A stretch of DNA of 44,031 nucleotides from Lacunisphaera sp. (GTDB taxonomy: Bacteria; Verrucomicrobiota; Verrucomicrobiia; Opitutales; Opitutaceae). Below the pieces are notes generated by a model. It was given only the letters and a program-made list of their open reading frames with translations, was not told the DNA's origin and did not search any database. Of the stretch, positions 26,989-37,345 are shown in pieces. The stretch lies in the NCBI GenBank assembly GCA_029945855.1, contig JAQSDJ010000083.1, forward strand, positions 1-44,031, in the 5' to 3' direction. Each line of letters opens with the position of its first letter. Within the stretch, counting starts at the first letter, position 1. The position numbers were made by a program, and so were the translations under genes.

Positions 26989-29900
26989 TTACGATCCACC
27001 GGACTTCAGCCGCACCAAGCCCTCGGCTGAAGTCGCAGCGCCGGCGGGCGTCTCCGCCTCCACCGTGAATCGGAAATCCGCCGCACTGTCGTCGACCGGC
27101 ACCGTGAACTCAAACGGATAGCGGTCGCAGACCGCCTCGATCGCCCGACCGCCCGCTGTGCCGCGCACCGTCGCCGACCGCACGTCGCCCGGTCCGGCTT
27201 TCAGCCAGACATGCACGCTCGTGAGGCCGCGCCCAAAGCGCAGCGCCGAGGCGGTGACCGGACCGAAGGACGCCTTCACCGTCACGGAGCTTCCCTCCGG
27301 CAAAGCCGGGCTGGCTGGATCAAGTGCGGCGTCCTGGAGTTCGGTGACAGTTTCAACCTCCGGGATGATCAGCGCGACAAGTCCCTTGGACGTGACGGTC
27401 ACGGTCGCACGACCGTCACGCACCTCGACGGTGCCAGCGGCACGGCCGTCCTGCCAGAGGGCGGCGTGGCGCACGCCGGTCATGCTCGCCCGGCGGGTGT
27501 CCAGGCTAAAGGTCGCCGTGACCGGCCGCGCAGACTGGTTCGCGAAGGCCAGATAAAGCTTCCCGTTGCCGCGGGCCGTCAGGTAGTTGAGTTGCGGCGA
27601 ATCGACCGCGAGCAGCCCCTTCGGCAGCCAGAGATAAACCCCCTCGTCGCCCAAGAAGCGGCCGGCTTGTGCGCCGTAGAGCCGGTTGCGAAAAAACGCC
27701 CCGGTGTCGGTGAAGTCGGCCTCGAAATCGATCCGTCCGCCGGAGCGGGCCGCAAAATCTGATACGAGGTAATCGACGAGGAACGCGGTCATCGGCAGCG
27801 GATGATTGTAGTGCGCGGAGGTGAACTTCTTGATTTCCTCGAAGGAACGCAGCGGGTAGTCCGCCTTCTGGTGCACGGTGGTGTAGCCGTTGCGGTAGGC
27901 GTAGCTCGGATAATTCGCGTAGCGGCCGACGACGGCATTGCGCGCGATGTCCGTGAAAAGCGGCTCCGCTGCCTCGGCGCCAATCCGTGCCATGTAGCCC
28001 GCATAGCTCGTCATGAACACCCCTCGATGGCTGTGCGCCGTGCCAGCGCACTCGGCCGCCAGGCCGTTGGCTGAAACCTGCCACGCGGGCACGATCTCCT
28101 CGGGAACCGGCTGGCCGTTGTAGGTGCCGCCGGGATTCGCGGTAAAGTTGCCGGCCGGGGTCACCGGCACGAGATAGGTGTAACCCGAGAATGTGCGCAG
28201 CGCATCCGCCGCCGCCGTGAGAAACCGCCGCTCGCCGCTCGCACGGTAAAGTTCGTAGAGCAGATCGTAACCCGGAGCCAGTTCGGTCCAGAACGACGAC
28301 CGCACATCGCTGAAGTCCGCCGCCGGCTTCGCCACGCGCGCCGCCACGTAGCGATCACCCGCCGCCACCGCCCGTTCGAGGAACGCGCGGTCCTTGGTCA
28401 CCCGATACCAGGCGAGGTTCAGTTCCATGCCGTCGCGCTCGGTCAGGATCGGCGTGGCGGCGGAAATGGGACGGCGGATCGCCGGTTCGAGTTTCTCGCG
28501 CAGCACCGTGGTGCGGCCGCCGGTGAGCCGGAACGACGCGGCCATGTCCACCGGGTAATTCGTGAACCCGCCCATGAAATCCGCCGCGGCGAACTTCGTG
28601 GTGTTGCTCCTCCGCGAGAGGGAATACTCGAGTGTTGGCCGCGCGCGCCGCTCGAGCACGTCCGCGCGGTCGAGGACCAGCGCCAGCGAGATCGCGTCCG
28701 CCGCCGACTGCTGGCGGCCGGTGCCGGGGCCGCCATCGTTCTGGTAGCCCCACGTCTTGTATTGCGGATACCAGTAGGCGAATTCGTCGCGCAGGAAATA
28801 GTCCGTCAGGTTCTCGATCGTGGTATTGAGCGAGACCTCCAGGTTCTCGCGGACGTCGCCGAACTGGTAAAGCGTCCGCCCCAGATGCGCGTAGGCGTCG
28901 AACCATGAACCCTTGCGCACGAGCAGGCGCACCCGGAACGAGTAGGTCTCCCCCGCCGCGCGGCGTGACTCCGGTCCGCCGAGGATCGGCGCATACAGCA
29001 TCGGCTGCACCTGCCCGGCGGCGTCGCGCACCAGCACGCCAAAACGCGAATCCGAGATCGTCGGCATGCGGTAGGGCATTTCCGTGGCGTCGGCGCCGAC
29101 GCCCACGGCCGCGCCGTTGAGTCCGGCCATCACGAACGGGATCGGACACTGAAACTCCTTGGTCAGATAGGACCGGTTGGGAAACCGCCGGTCGTGCCAG
29201 ACCAGCGGTTGCCAGATCCAGTCCGCCTCCGCCATGGCCCGGGCCGGCGCACCCACGTAGCCCACGGAGAACTGACCGGCCGCGCGGGGGGTCAGCTCAA
29301 ACCGCAGCGACGGTTCCGAGCCGTCCCCGGGCAGGACAAACTCGGCCCGCAACGTGTAGCCCGGTTGCGCCGGGAATTCCCAGTGCAACCGGCCACCCGC
29401 CGCTTTCACGCTTTCCGCCCGCAGGCGCGTGCGCGGTCGCGCCGCCACGAGATAGTCGGTCTCCTTTTCCCACGAGGGCACGACGTAGTTCGTGTTTCCG
29501 ACCTCACCGATGTCGAGATACTTGCCACCCTTGGCATCCATCTTCGTCTCCTGTCCAGAAGGCTGGAACACCACCGCGAACTCCGGCGCAAAGACCGCCT
29601 GCGCCCCGCTGCGCTTCTCGGTCACGATGAGCGCACCGTCCGGACGCGATTCCGCGCGATAAGCGGCGTTCTCCAGCATGGCCACGGCGCCGATCACGGC
29701 ACCCGGCGCCGGACCGGCGGTGGCCTCGGCCACCACCTCCACCGTCTCCGCCGGCAACGGCGCGGGATCGCTCCATTCCACGGCGAAACGCGTGCTGGCT
29801 TCGAATCCAACGCCTTCCACCACTACCTCGTAAGGCCGCCCCTGCTTCAGCGGCACTTGCGCCGTCGCCGTGCCGGAGGGACCGACCGGCGCGGCTACCA

Positions 29901-30234
29901 CCCGACCGTCGATGCGCAGGGTCAGTGGACCGGTCAGCCGGACCGGGAAAACGCCGCTCACCGCCGGGGTCAGCGTCCCCGTCCAGAGGGCGGAAAACGG
30001 CGCTGCCGTGACCGCAACGGGCAGGTCGGACTCCGCGCCCACGTAGGCTTCGAGGCGGATGACCGCGGTCGCACCGGCGAGCCCGGGGTTGGCGAAGTAG
30101 CGGGCATTGAACGCCCGGTCGCCATCGCGCGCGTTGATCTCACCCCACGGCGCGGTGCCGAACGGGATGGAGGTGGCGGCGGCGAACACCGGCGCCAGCA
30201 GCAACGGCAGGAGAAAGCGAAGCAGTTTAATCAT
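26989..30234 (-). CDS. Large secreted protein of unknown family, paralogue C, with N-terminal PA14-like domain
   Basis: The ATG at 30234 ([20 protein letters not shown]) begins a signal peptide and gives 1081 residues. The same frame is artificially open into the GH95 gene upstream because of a frameshift there. Residues about 35-160 look like a PA14 sugar-binding domain ([37 protein letters not shown]). The remainder matches paralogues A and [53 protein letters not shown], and [20 protein letters not shown] near 851, then [14 protein letters not shown]. It is closer to A than to B. It lies 8 bp after GH95. An enzymatic or binding role on the rhamnose-rich glycan is inferred only from context. 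Confidence 0.88.
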   Translation of the reverse strand: MIKLLRFLLPLLLAPVFAAATSIPFGTAPWGEINARDGDRAFNARYFANPGLAGATAVIRLEAYVGAESDLPVAVTAAPFSALWTGTLTPAVSGVFPVRLTGPLTLRIDGRVVAAPVGPSGTATAQVPLKQGRPYEVVVEGVGFEASTRFAVEWSDPAPLPAETVEVVAEATAGPAPGAVIGAVAMLENAAYRAESRPDGALIVTEKRSGAQAVFAPEFAVVFQPSGQETKMDAKGGKYLDIGEVGNTNYVVPSWEKETDYLVAARPRTRLRAESVKAAGGRLHWEFPAQPGYTLRAEFVLPGDGSEPSLRFELTPRAAGQFSVGYVGAPARAMAEADWIWQPLVWHDRRFPNRSYLTKEFQCPIPFVMAGLNGAAVGVGADATEMPYRMPTISDSRFGVLVRDAAGQVQPMLYAPILGGPESRRAAGETYSFRVRLLVRKGSWFDAYAHLGRTLYQFGDVRENLEVSLNTTIENLTDYFLRDEFAYWYPQYKTWGYQNDGGPGTGRQQSAADAISLALVLDRADVLERRARPTLEYSLSRRSNTTKFAAADFMGGFTNYPVDMAASFRLTGGRTTVLREKLEPAIRRPISAATPILTERDGMELNLAWYRVTKDRAFLERAVAAGDRYVAARVAKPAADFSDVRSSFWTELAPGYDLLYELYRASGERRFLTAAADALRTFSGYTYLVPVTPAGNFTANPGGTYNGQPVPEEIVPAWQVSANGLAAECAGTAHSHRGVFMTSYAGYMARIGAEAAEPLFTDIARNAVVGRYANYPSYAYRNGYTTVHQKADYPLRSFEEIKKFTSAHYNHPLPMTAFLVDYLVSDFAARSGGRIDFEADFTDTGAFFRNRLYGAQAGRFLGDEGVYLWLPKGLLAVDSPQLNYLTARGNGKLYLAFANQSARPVTATFSLDTRRASMTGVRHAALWQDGRAAGTVEVRDGRATVTVTSKGLVALIIPEVETVTELQDAALDPASPALPEGSSVTVKASFGPVTASALRFGRGLTSVHVWLKAGPGDVRSATVRGTAGGRAIEAVCDRYPFEFTVPVDDSAADFRFTVEAETPAGAATSAEGLVRLKSGGS

Positions 30235-30242
30235 GGGGAAGG

Positions 30243-32634
30243 TCAGTTGACGGGCCGGACTTCGTAATCGACGCCGGGCTCCGCCGCGAAGCGGACGCGG
30301 TGCGAGCCCTGGTCGGGCTGAGAGCGCGCGACCGCACGGCCGGCCGCACGCACGACAAAGGCCACCGGGGCGCGCACCGCCGCCGGGGCGGCGCGTTCGG
30401 CGCGGAGCGTGGCCCCGCCGAGTTTGCCGCTCGCCCAGTGCGCCCCCACCGCGAAGCCGCCGCAGGCCGGCGAAAGATCCCTCGGGCCACGCCGCCGGCA
30501 GCGCGGGGAACAATTCGATTTCCCCTCCATGACTCTGCACGAGCATCTCGACCAGCGCCGCGGCGCCGCCGAAGTTGCCGTCGATCTGGAAGACGTTCTC
30601 CCGGCCCTTGCGGGGATGGCCGTCCATCAGGTTCGGGAACACGCAGCGTGCGAGCAGCGAGTGAAAGGCGTCGTGCGCCTGCTCCGGCTTCGCGAGCCGC
30701 GCCCACAGGCCGGCGTTCCAGGCAAGGCTCCAGCCGGTGTTGCTGGCATCGCTCAGGTTGACCGCCTTGGTCGTGCCTCCGCCCGAAACGCGATAAGCGA
30801 GGGAGTTGACCGCCCCCTCCGCCAGCTCCGGCGTGCCCCGCGGCGTGATCTGCCCGCCGGGATACACCGCATAGAGATGCGACATGTGCCGGTGGCCGGG
30901 CTCCCGCTCGGGCAGATCCTGCGACCACTCCAGCAGACGGCCGTGCTGACCTATCTGCGACCCCGCCAGCCGCGACAGTGCCCGGGTCACCTCGTCCACG
31001 AATGCATCGCGGATTCCGAGCTCCGCGGCCGCCGCGAGACAGTTGTCGAACAGCTCGGCGATAATCTGCTGGTCCATGGCCGGCCCCATGTCGAGGCCGC
31101 CGATTTTCCCGTCCGCCACGCGGAAAGAATTTTCCGGCGAGATCGACGGGCCGCTGACCAGCAGGCCGGTGCGCGGATCCGTCACCAGCCAGTCGAGGAA
31201 GAACTCGGCGGCCTCCTTCATCGCGGGATAGCCGCGCTCCCGCAGAAAAGCGCGTTCGCCGGTGAAGCGGTAGTGCTCCCACAAGTGCTGGCACATCCAG
31301 GCGGCGCCGACCGGCCAGACCGTCAGGCCCTTCACCGGGCTCGTGAAGGCCCAGAGATTGGTGCGGTGGGCGGCGACAAAGCCGCGCGCGCCGTAAACCT
31401 CGCGCGCCGTGCGGCGGCCGTTGCTGCGCAAACGATCAATCAGGTCGAAGAAGGGCGCGTGCAAGTCGCCGAGCGCACCGGTCTCCGCGAGCCAGTAGTT
31501 CATCTGCGCGTTGATGTCGAAATGCCACCCGCAGAACCACGGCGGATTGGGATCGTCGTTCCACAGGCCTTGTAAATTTGCAGGCAGTCCGCCCGGCCGC
31601 GAAGAAGCGATGAGCAGGTAACGCCCGTAATGAAAAAACAACGCCGCGAGTCCGGGATCGTCACCGTCCGCCCGCACGCGCGCGATACGCTCGTCAGTGG
31701 GAATATCCGCATCGTTCGCTGGGCCCAGCGCGAGCGCCACACGCTCGAAGTAACGCGCGTGGTCTTCGTGATGACGTTGCGCCAGCGCGGCGTAATCGAA
31801 ACGCGACGCCTTCTCCAGTTGCTGCGCGCACGCCGCCGCCGGGTCGCGTTCGTTGAAATTCGTGGCCGCCGCGAAACGCAGCGTGACGGCATCCGCGTTA
31901 TTCACCTGCCATGCGCCTGCCGCCGCGGTGACCTCGCCGCCGCTCACCTCGGCCTGCACCCGCGCGGCGAAGCGCACGCCTGCGGTCGGCAGTCCCGCGT
32001 CGGCCTGTCCGTCGAGCGTGAGTTTTGTCGCGGTCGCGCCGGCCGTGGCCCCGCCGGCGTCGCGCGTCAATCGCGCGCGAAAGGAAAGACGGCGCGGTCG
32101 ATCAGCCGTGAGCCGGATGACGATCACCTGATCAGGCGCGCTCGCAAACACTTCGCGCACATAAGTCACGCCGCCCGCGCGAAACGTCGTGCGCACCACG
32201 CCGCGCGCAAGGTCGAGTTCCCTCATGTAATCGGTGACCGGCGCAGGCACGTCAAAATCCAGTTGGAGATCGCCGAGCGGTTGATAAGCGCCCAGAGGAC
32301 GCTCGCCGAGGAACTCGCGGTTGACCAGCGCCTCGGCCTCCGTCACCTGCCCCGAAAAAAGCAACCGGCGCACCTCCGGCAGATGACGGTGCGCGCCCGC
32401 GCGGTCGTAATCGCCCGGCTGGCCGGACCAGAGACTGCTCTCGTTGAGTTGCAGCCGTTCGCGCGCGGGATCGCCGAAAACCATCGCGCCGAGCCGGCCG
32501 TTGCCGACGGGCAAGGCCTCGCTCCATTTCGCGGCGGGCTGGCGATACCACAGCCGGTTTTCCGCGCCGCACGCCGCGCCGCAAAGTCCGGCGGAAACGA
32601 AACACGCAGCGAGAATCCCTTTAACCCGAAACAT
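30243..32634 (-). CDS. GH95 alpha-L-fucosidase/galactosidase, frameshifted near its 3' end
   Basis: The exported protein starts [20 protein letters not shown] and shows GH95 landmarks. These are [19 protein letters not shown] (N-terminal beta domain), [12 protein letters not shown] near residue 373, [11 protein letters not shown] near 500 with the catalytic Glu, and [14 protein letters not shown] near 686 with the catalytic Asp. After FAGL the frame loses homology at about 30462. The expected C-terminal strand ([16 protein letters not shown] to YEVRPVN, stop at 30243) continues in the neighbouring frame, one base offset. So about 72 C-terminal codons are out of frame, either by a real indel or a sequence error. 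The catalytic module is intact. It removes alpha-L-fucose or alpha-L-galactose. The GH106 stop lies 7 bp upstream and paralogue C starts 8 bp downstream. Confidence 0.88.
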
Positions 32635-32641
32635 GACCGGT

Positions 32642-35600
32642 TCAGTTTGAAGTGACGGCTGCGGTGTCGAGGCGATTGAGCCACTTGACCTGCACCGGCC
32701 CGAGCAAACCGGCAGGCACGAGCGGCGAATCGGCGTCGTAATGTTTCCACACGCTAAAACTGTGGCGCGGATTCTCCCCGCGTTTCGCGGGTTCGTAGAG
32801 CCAGTCCGGCAATTTCAGCAGACGCCCGTCGGTGAATTTGCTCACGCCCTGCCGCTGGTAGTCATACGGCACGGGAGTGGCCTCGTCACCGATCAGCCGG
32901 TTGATCCAACGGTTGGCCACGCGGATCTCGAGCGTGTTGTTTCCCGCCCGCAACAGCCGCGTGATCTCCACGTGAAACGGCGCGCGCCACGCCACGCCCG
33001 CTTCCTGACCGTTGACGAAGACGCGCGCGATATCCGCGACCACGCCGAGATCGAGCAAGGCGACCTGCTCCGCGGCCGGCGCGACCGGCAATTCGAAACT
33101 GTTTCGATAAACCGCCGTGCCCGAATAATAACGGATGCCCGCCTCGACGCGCTCGGGCCACGACTGCAGTTGCGGAAATGTCGCGCGGGGCGGCGCACCG
33201 CGACCGTCGGTAAATTCCACGTCCCACGGACCGCCGATCGCGACGGTTTTCGGCAACGCCGGAAAGTCCACGCGACGGCGCGCGCCTTCCGCATCCGTGA
33301 ATTCGAGCGTCTTTTTCAAAGTGAGCAACGCGCCCGGGCGAATCTCCTCGATCCCCTCACCCACCGTGGAGATCCAGCGTGCGGGCAATGGCTCGCGAAA
33401 TATCACAAAGGTCGAACCCCACGGTTCCAGCGTAAGCGGGAGCGAGATCCCCGCAGGAGTGCGCTGGTAGACTGGCGCGGTCCCGCGCACACCCGTCGCC
33501 GGGTCCCAGAGTTCGGGCCTCCGTCCAGGCTGACGAAATTCGAGCTGCAACGTCCGCGCCTGCTCCGAGTAGTTGAACACAAAATAAATTTCCGCGCCCG
33601 CTACCGTGCGGTGGATGAATTTCACATCGCCGCCCGCGGTATCGCCACCGACATCCGGTGCGATGCGCTCAAGCGCGAGGATTTCGCGCGGCTTCAGTCC
33701 CGCGTAAACCTTGCCCCGGCCGAGCGTTTTCGCTTTCACCGCCTTTCCATCAAGTCCGCCCCAAATTTCCGCCACAAGACGGTCGAACTCGGCGCGCCCC
33801 TCGAGATCCTTGAGCCCGGCCGGTGCCACCGGTGCCTCGCCCGACAGCCGCGCGCCCTCTGCGACAAGTTGATGAAGTTTTCGCACCGTCGTGAGCTGCG
33901 CCACCCAGGTCTTCGCCGTGGATTTCTCCGGCGTCACGAGCAGCCGAAAGCGCCCGCCCGCCGCATGCTCGATCACGCCGTCACGCACTTTCATCGCGGC
34001 GAGATACTCGGGATAACCGACTTCGTAATCGTAGCCCGGCAGCGCCTCCGCCGTCGCCGCCGGCAAACCATAGCCGAGGTCCTCGTCAACCAACAGACAC
34101 ACATCCGCCACCGTGCGGCCTTGCTGTAACAAAAACTGACTGCGCCCGATGTAGCCGAGCCATGCATCCGCGTAAGGCCACCACGTGTTCAACCGGCCAA
34201 AGTGCACGCCGTAGCGTCCGAGCGAAAACCCTGGCGCAGCGTCCGTCACCGGCTGGTGCGTGAGCGTGTGCACCGCAAAACGATTCAGCCCCAGCGTAAA
34301 CGCATAGTCGCCCGAACGCTTGAGCGTGCCGGGCGAATTTTTATACCGGCCGTTTTCTGGCGTGGCCGTAAAGGCCTCCGCCGCCACGACATTGCGGCCG
34401 AAGAAACTCGCCGACGATGTGGACATCTTGATGCGCGACGCGCGACCGGCGGCATCGGGCACCCAGAATTCATTCATCGGCACATCGACATGCCGGTTAC
34501 CCGACATCGGCGTGATCGGCCCGCCCTGCGTCTCCGAATAAATCGGGATGCCATGGCGCGCCGCGAGCCGGTGCATCGTGCCGTAGTAGTTTTCGGCGAT
34601 GAGTTCTTCGATCACCTGCCGGAAATCCCACAACATCGCCTCGGTGCGGTCACGCGAACCGACGATGCGCCCGGTCAACACCGGCAGCCACGGAATGAGA
34701 TCGTAGCCCTTTTGCGCGCGAAATTGTTCGGGCATGGTCGCCGTCCAATTTTGGAAGCCGCCCTCGAAACTGTCGAAGAGCAGCCCGTTAAACGTGCGGC
34801 CCGCGAGCGGGCCCGCGTCGCGGATGATGCGGCCCAGCGATTGCTCGAACTGAAACTCGACCGCCTTGACGTCGAACTTGTCGATTTCCAAACCGTGGCC
34901 CTCGGGCACTGCGGGATGATTCGTCTTGCCCGTCGTCGTGAAACCGAAACGCAACACCGCCCACTCGCCCGGCGGCAACGTGGCGGTTACGCGGCCCGCC
35001 GCGTCCAACTTTCCCGTCAAGTCGATGACTTGATCGGCCGCGATGCCGGGCCGGTCCGCGCCGGTGGTGCGCGTCACGGGTTTGGTGGCCCAACCGATTT
35101 TCGTTTCGAAATCGTCAATCCGCTCGGTCGTCGCCGGCACGGCCAGCACGGCGATGTCGCGGTAAAATTGTTCCTTCGGCACCCCGCGTCCGCCGTAGTA
35201 AGGCTTGAGGTCGGGTCTCGGCAAAGTCAGCTCGGTCGGCGCGCCGCCTTTCGCAGGCGTCTCGGTCCAGACGAGGCGTTTCATGGACAACTCCGGCGTC
35301 ACCCACGGACCGCCGCTCGCCGACCAGCCGGGCGTGTTCATCACATGAAACTCGAGCCCCAACTCCGCCGCCTTGCGCATGGCGAATTGCACATGGTCGT
35401 GCCAGTTTTTCGTGCCGTAGCGCACCGGCCCCGGTGGCATGTAGATCTCGACATCAAACAGCTGCACGCCGCCCAAACCCTGGCGCTTGAAACTCTCGAG
35501 ATCGGCGACGATGCCTTCCTTGGTGACGTTGCCATTGATCCAGTGCCACCAGCCCAGCGGACGCGCGCTTACGGGCGGATTGGAAAAGCCGGCGACGAGC

Positions 35601-35680
35601 GGATCTTCGGCTGAAGTGGTGGCGAAGCCGGAACAGCCTGCGGCAAGGCATGCGAACAAGATGCGAAGTCTTGATTTCAT
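32642..35680 (-). CDS. GH106 alpha-L-rhamnosidase (second copy)
   Basis: Starting at 35680 ([18 protein letters not shown]) gives 1012 residues with a signal peptide. [20 protein letters not shown] near residues 44-63 and [13 protein letters not shown] near 118-130 are GH106 family features shared with the copy at 15519-18992. The C-terminal galactose-binding-like domain has [17 protein letters not shown] and [16 protein letters not shown]. This is the first gene of the eight-gene minus operon and its stop is only 7 bp from the GH95 start. The two GH106 proteins differ in length (1012 against 1157) and in many loops, so they probably cut different rhamnose linkages. The upstream 195 bp carry a candidate operator at 35798-35810. 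Confidence 0.92.
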   Translation of the reverse strand: MKSRLRILFACLAAGCSGFATTSAEDPLVAGFSNPPVSARPLGWWHWINGNVTKEGIVADLESFKRQGLGGVQLFDVEIYMPPGPVRYGTKNWHDHVQFAMRKAAELGLEFHVMNTPGWSASGGPWVTPELSMKRLVWTETPAKGGAPTELTLPRPDLKPYYGGRGVPKEQFYRDIAVLAVPATTERIDDFETKIGWATKPVTRTTGADRPGIAADQVIDLTGKLDAAGRVTATLPPGEWAVLRFGFTTTGKTNHPAVPEGHGLEIDKFDVKAVEFQFEQSLGRIIRDAGPLAGRTFNGLLFDSFEGGFQNWTATMPEQFRAQKGYDLIPWLPVLTGRIVGSRDRTEAMLWDFRQVIEELIAENYYGTMHRLAARHGIPIYSETQGGPITPMSGNRHVDVPMNEFWVPDAAGRASRIKMSTSSASFFGRNVVAAEAFTATPENGRYKNSPGTLKRSGDYAFTLGLNRFAVHTLTHQPVTDAAPGFSLGRYGVHFGRLNTWWPYADAWLGYIGRSQFLLQQGRTVADVCLLVDEDLGYGLPAATAEALPGYDYEVGYPEYLAAMKVRDGVIEHAAGGRFRLLVTPEKSTAKTWVAQLTTVRKLHQLVAEGARLSGEAPVAPAGLKDLEGRAEFDRLVAEIWGGLDGKAVKAKTLGRGKVYAGLKPREILALERIAPDVGGDTAGGDVKFIHRTVAGAEIYFVFNYSEQARTLQLEFRQPGRRPELWDPATGVRGTAPVYQRTPAGISLPLTLEPWGSTFVIFREPLPARWISTVGEGIEEIRPGALLTLKKTLEFTDAEGARRRVDFPALPKTVAIGGPWDVEFTDGRGAPPRATFPQLQSWPERVEAGIRYYSGTAVYRNSFELPVAPAAEQVALLDLGVVADIARVFVNGQEAGVAWRAPFHVEITRLLRAGNNTLEIRVANRWINRLIGDEATPVPYDYQRQGVSKFTDGRLLKLPDWLYEPAKRGENPRHSFSVWKHYDADSPLVPAGLLGPVQVKWLNRLDTAAVTSN

Positions 35681-35797
35681 ACAGGACAACAATGGGGTTA
35701 GAGAACAGTGCTCGTCGGATCGCAGTTGAACGCAACCGAAACGAGCGGGGTATAAGGTTTGATAGCAACTGGCCGTCCGGGATACAAAGACTCGCTA

Positions 35798-35810
35798 GGT
35801 CAATCGTTGA
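35798..35810. promoter_or_regulatory. Candidate operator GGTCAATCGTTGA
   Basis: This site contains a TCAA-N3-TTGA dyad and lies 118 bp upstream of the start of the minus-strand GH106 operon. It differs by one base from GGTCAACCGTTGA at 36794-36806 upstream of the next gene. A central CG within a short dyad is typical of LacI-type operators. No regulator gene is in the window, so the binding protein is unknown. Confidence 0.35.
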
Positions 35811-35875
35811 ACACAAAGCCCGTGGCCGTGACTAAGAAAAGATCCCAGCGAGTCTAAGCTGAGCGTGGTTGCAGG

Positions 35876-36676
35876 TCAGGGTGCTTTGACTCCGGCCTGT
35901 TTCAGCACGAACTCGATTAGATCTTTATCTGCAAAGAACGACGGGGTCGCCTGGTGGCCTTCGCCTTGGATAATTTTGACGGTGATCGAACCACCACCCG
36001 CTTCATAACGCTCTTTCAGCAGCAGCGCGTTTTCTTTAGCCGGCACGGCCTTGTCGATGTCGCCCTGCACAATGAACATCGGCACCTTGTGCCCGAGCAG
36101 GCCCTGCAGATTATCCAGAGGGTTGAACTCGGGCACCCGCGCCCGGAGTTCGGCCTCGGTCATTTTATAATCGGCGAGCGTGACCGGCATGTTTTTCAAG
36201 GGCCAGATCGCGAAATTGCACACGGGATATATCCCCACGAAGGCCTGCGTCTTGGCGGGATGCCGCATGGCCCACGCCAGCATCATCAATCCGCCCCGGC
36301 TCTGGCCGAGAAGAATCGGCTTGGACGACCAACCGCGCTTAAGCAGTTCATCGTAGAACTCCGTGAACTGCGCGGTGCTGGCGGGTGAACCGCGCACCTC
36401 GCCCAAGTCATACCCGGCAATGCTTACCCCGGCGTTGAGGAAGCCCTCGAAGTAGGCCTTGCGCGTGGAAAGCGAAAGGCCCTTCAGCGACGGCGCAAAC
36501 CACACCCACGGTTTACCCGCGGCGGGTTTCGGCGCAGCATAGAGGTAGGCCGTGTGGCCATTAATTTGAACCTTCTCGGCGGCCTTGGGCAAAGCAGTGT
36601 CCGCAAACGCCACCGGGGGCAAGAGCGACAGGGTCAGGAGGCTGGTGATGACGCGTGTAATGCTCAGCTTGTTCAT
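35876..36676 (-). CDS. Exported alpha/beta hydrolase, probable esterase
   Basis: The 266-residue protein has a signal peptide ending at AFA-DTAL. A compact alpha/beta-hydrolase fold follows with nucleophile motif LLGQSRGGLMML near residues 142-153, Asp in QGDIDKAVP near 210 and His in GEGHQATP near 240. It lacks a lid large enough for a lipase. Members of this general type include small esterases and peptidases; the glycan context favours an acyl or acetyl esterase. It is separated by 195 bp from the GH106 operon downstream and by a 669-bp mobile-element scar upstream, so it is probably transcribed from its own promoter. Codon use is somewhat less GC-rich than in the main operons. Confidence 0.85.
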   Translation of the reverse strand: MNKLSITRVITSLLTLSLLPPVAFADTALPKAAEKVQINGHTAYLYAAPKPAAGKPWVWFAPSLKGLSLSTRKAYFEGFLNAGVSIAGYDLGEVRGSPASTAQFTEFYDELLKRGWSSKPILLGQSRGGLMMLAWAMRHPAKTQAFVGIYPVCNFAIWPLKNMPVTLADYKMTEAELRARVPEFNPLDNLQGLLGHKVPMFIVQGDIDKAVPAKENALLLKERYEAGGGSITVKIIQGEGHQATPSFFADKDLIEFVLKQAGVKAP

Positions 36677-36793
36677 GGAGGTATGGGGGGAGGATCACAG
36701 GCTTGCCGAACGGCGAAAGCGCCATCGGCGAACGGTGAGAAGCAGCTAACACAACCATTAAAACGCCCTGCCGAGACAAGGAAGACCTCATTT

Positions 36794-36806
36794 GGTCAAC
36801 CGTTGA
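36794..36806. promoter_or_regulatory. Candidate operator GGTCAACCGTTGA
   Basis: The core TCAACCGTTGA is a palindrome apart from its central base. It lies 118 bp upstream of the alpha/beta-hydrolase start at 36676, the same distance as the sister site from the GH106 start at 35680. The equal spacing strengthens the case that both are regulatory elements. Confidence 0.4.
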
Positions 36807-36861
36807 TATAGAGTTCGCGTATGGGCGTGGCACTAACACGCGGTTACGCAGCTGAGACCCA

Positions 36862-36969
36862 TTAAAGGCTGGGACAGCGCCGAGAGTCGCCGATTCGCTT
36901 GAAGGTGTAGACGGTGTTGAAGTGGGCTAGGAACTTGCGGTAGGAGACATACTCCACCGAGAGCAGCAT
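36862..36969 (-). pseudogene. Coding-like 3' tail of an unidentified reading frame
   Basis: On the minus strand the last 35 codons before the TAA at 36862 use mostly G/C-ending codons and read sensibly (VEYVSYRKFLAHFNTVYTFK). They connect upstream only to poor-quality sequence and the transposase scar. I do not recognise the protein. It may be the truncated end of a gene interrupted by the insertion element, or chance. Confidence 0.25.
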
Positions 36970-37088
36970 TCTTTCTTCGATTGAGTTAAGCGAGCGTCGT
37001 CCAGCCATGCCCCAAGCTGGCTCCCCCGCCCCCGAGTGTGACATTTGCCCTCTAGGGCCACAGTCGCCGAGGCCTAGGACTGAATTAC

Positions 37089-37125
37089 GCAACCTTACGG
37101 GAAGAAGGTTGCGGCGAAAGGTTGC
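37089..37125. repeat. Inverted plus direct repeat of AAGGTTGC
   Basis: GCAACCTT at 37089-37096 pairs with AAGGTTGC at 37105-37112 around an 8-nt loop, and a second direct AAGGTTGC occurs at 37118-37125. It lies just beyond the end of the transposase-like remnant, so it may mark a former element end or a decayed terminator. Confidence 0.4.
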
Positions 37126-37140
37126 ATCAACGCGTCGGGG

Positions 37141-37248
37141 ATAGCCGAGGGTGAGATCAGTGAGCCGTGAGAGGCCGAACCACATGACGATGTTCCCGGG
37201 CGCGGGATCATGGGTGCGGGCAAGATAGCCGCCGAGTCGGGCGATGCG
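37141..37248 (-). mobile_element. IS4-family transposase remnant (C-terminal end only)
   Basis: On the minus strand this segment encodes RIARLGGYLARTHDPAPGN followed by IVMWFGLSRLTDLTLGY. The pattern (I-A-x-LGG(F/Y)L-x-R, then D-x-x-PG, then W-x-G-x-x-RL-x-D) is the usual C-terminus of IS4-family transposases. The catalytic DDE domain is absent: immediately upstream lies the 3' end of the CE1-like esterase gene. It is therefore a dead scar. The match is from memory of the family, without a search. Confidence 0.6.
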
Positions 37249-37345
37249 GACGCCATAAGGCCTTTGATTTGAATTCCCGGCGCGATCAAGGGCCGAGGGG
37301 CGCGCGACGGCGTGAACGGGTCGTCGATCGCGCCCCGTGCAAGCG

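Larger units (their letters stand above)
36677..37345. other. Intergenic region with mobile-element debris
   Basis: This 669-bp gap holds no intact gene. Nearest the hydrolase start is a candidate operator (36794-36806). Further along are a coding-like tail on the minus strand (36862-36969), an 8-bp inverted repeat (37089-37112) and an IS4-type transposase C-terminal remnant (37141-37248). The remaining bases show nothing I can support. Confidence 0.6.

Noticed and set aside
26989-32634. A single 1881-residue bifunctional GH95 plus unknown-family enzyme
   Set aside because: The middle of the frame (about 30240-30460) is low-complexity Arg/Gly-rich translation, the GH95 tail continues in another frame to its own stop, and a clean signal peptide starts at 30234.
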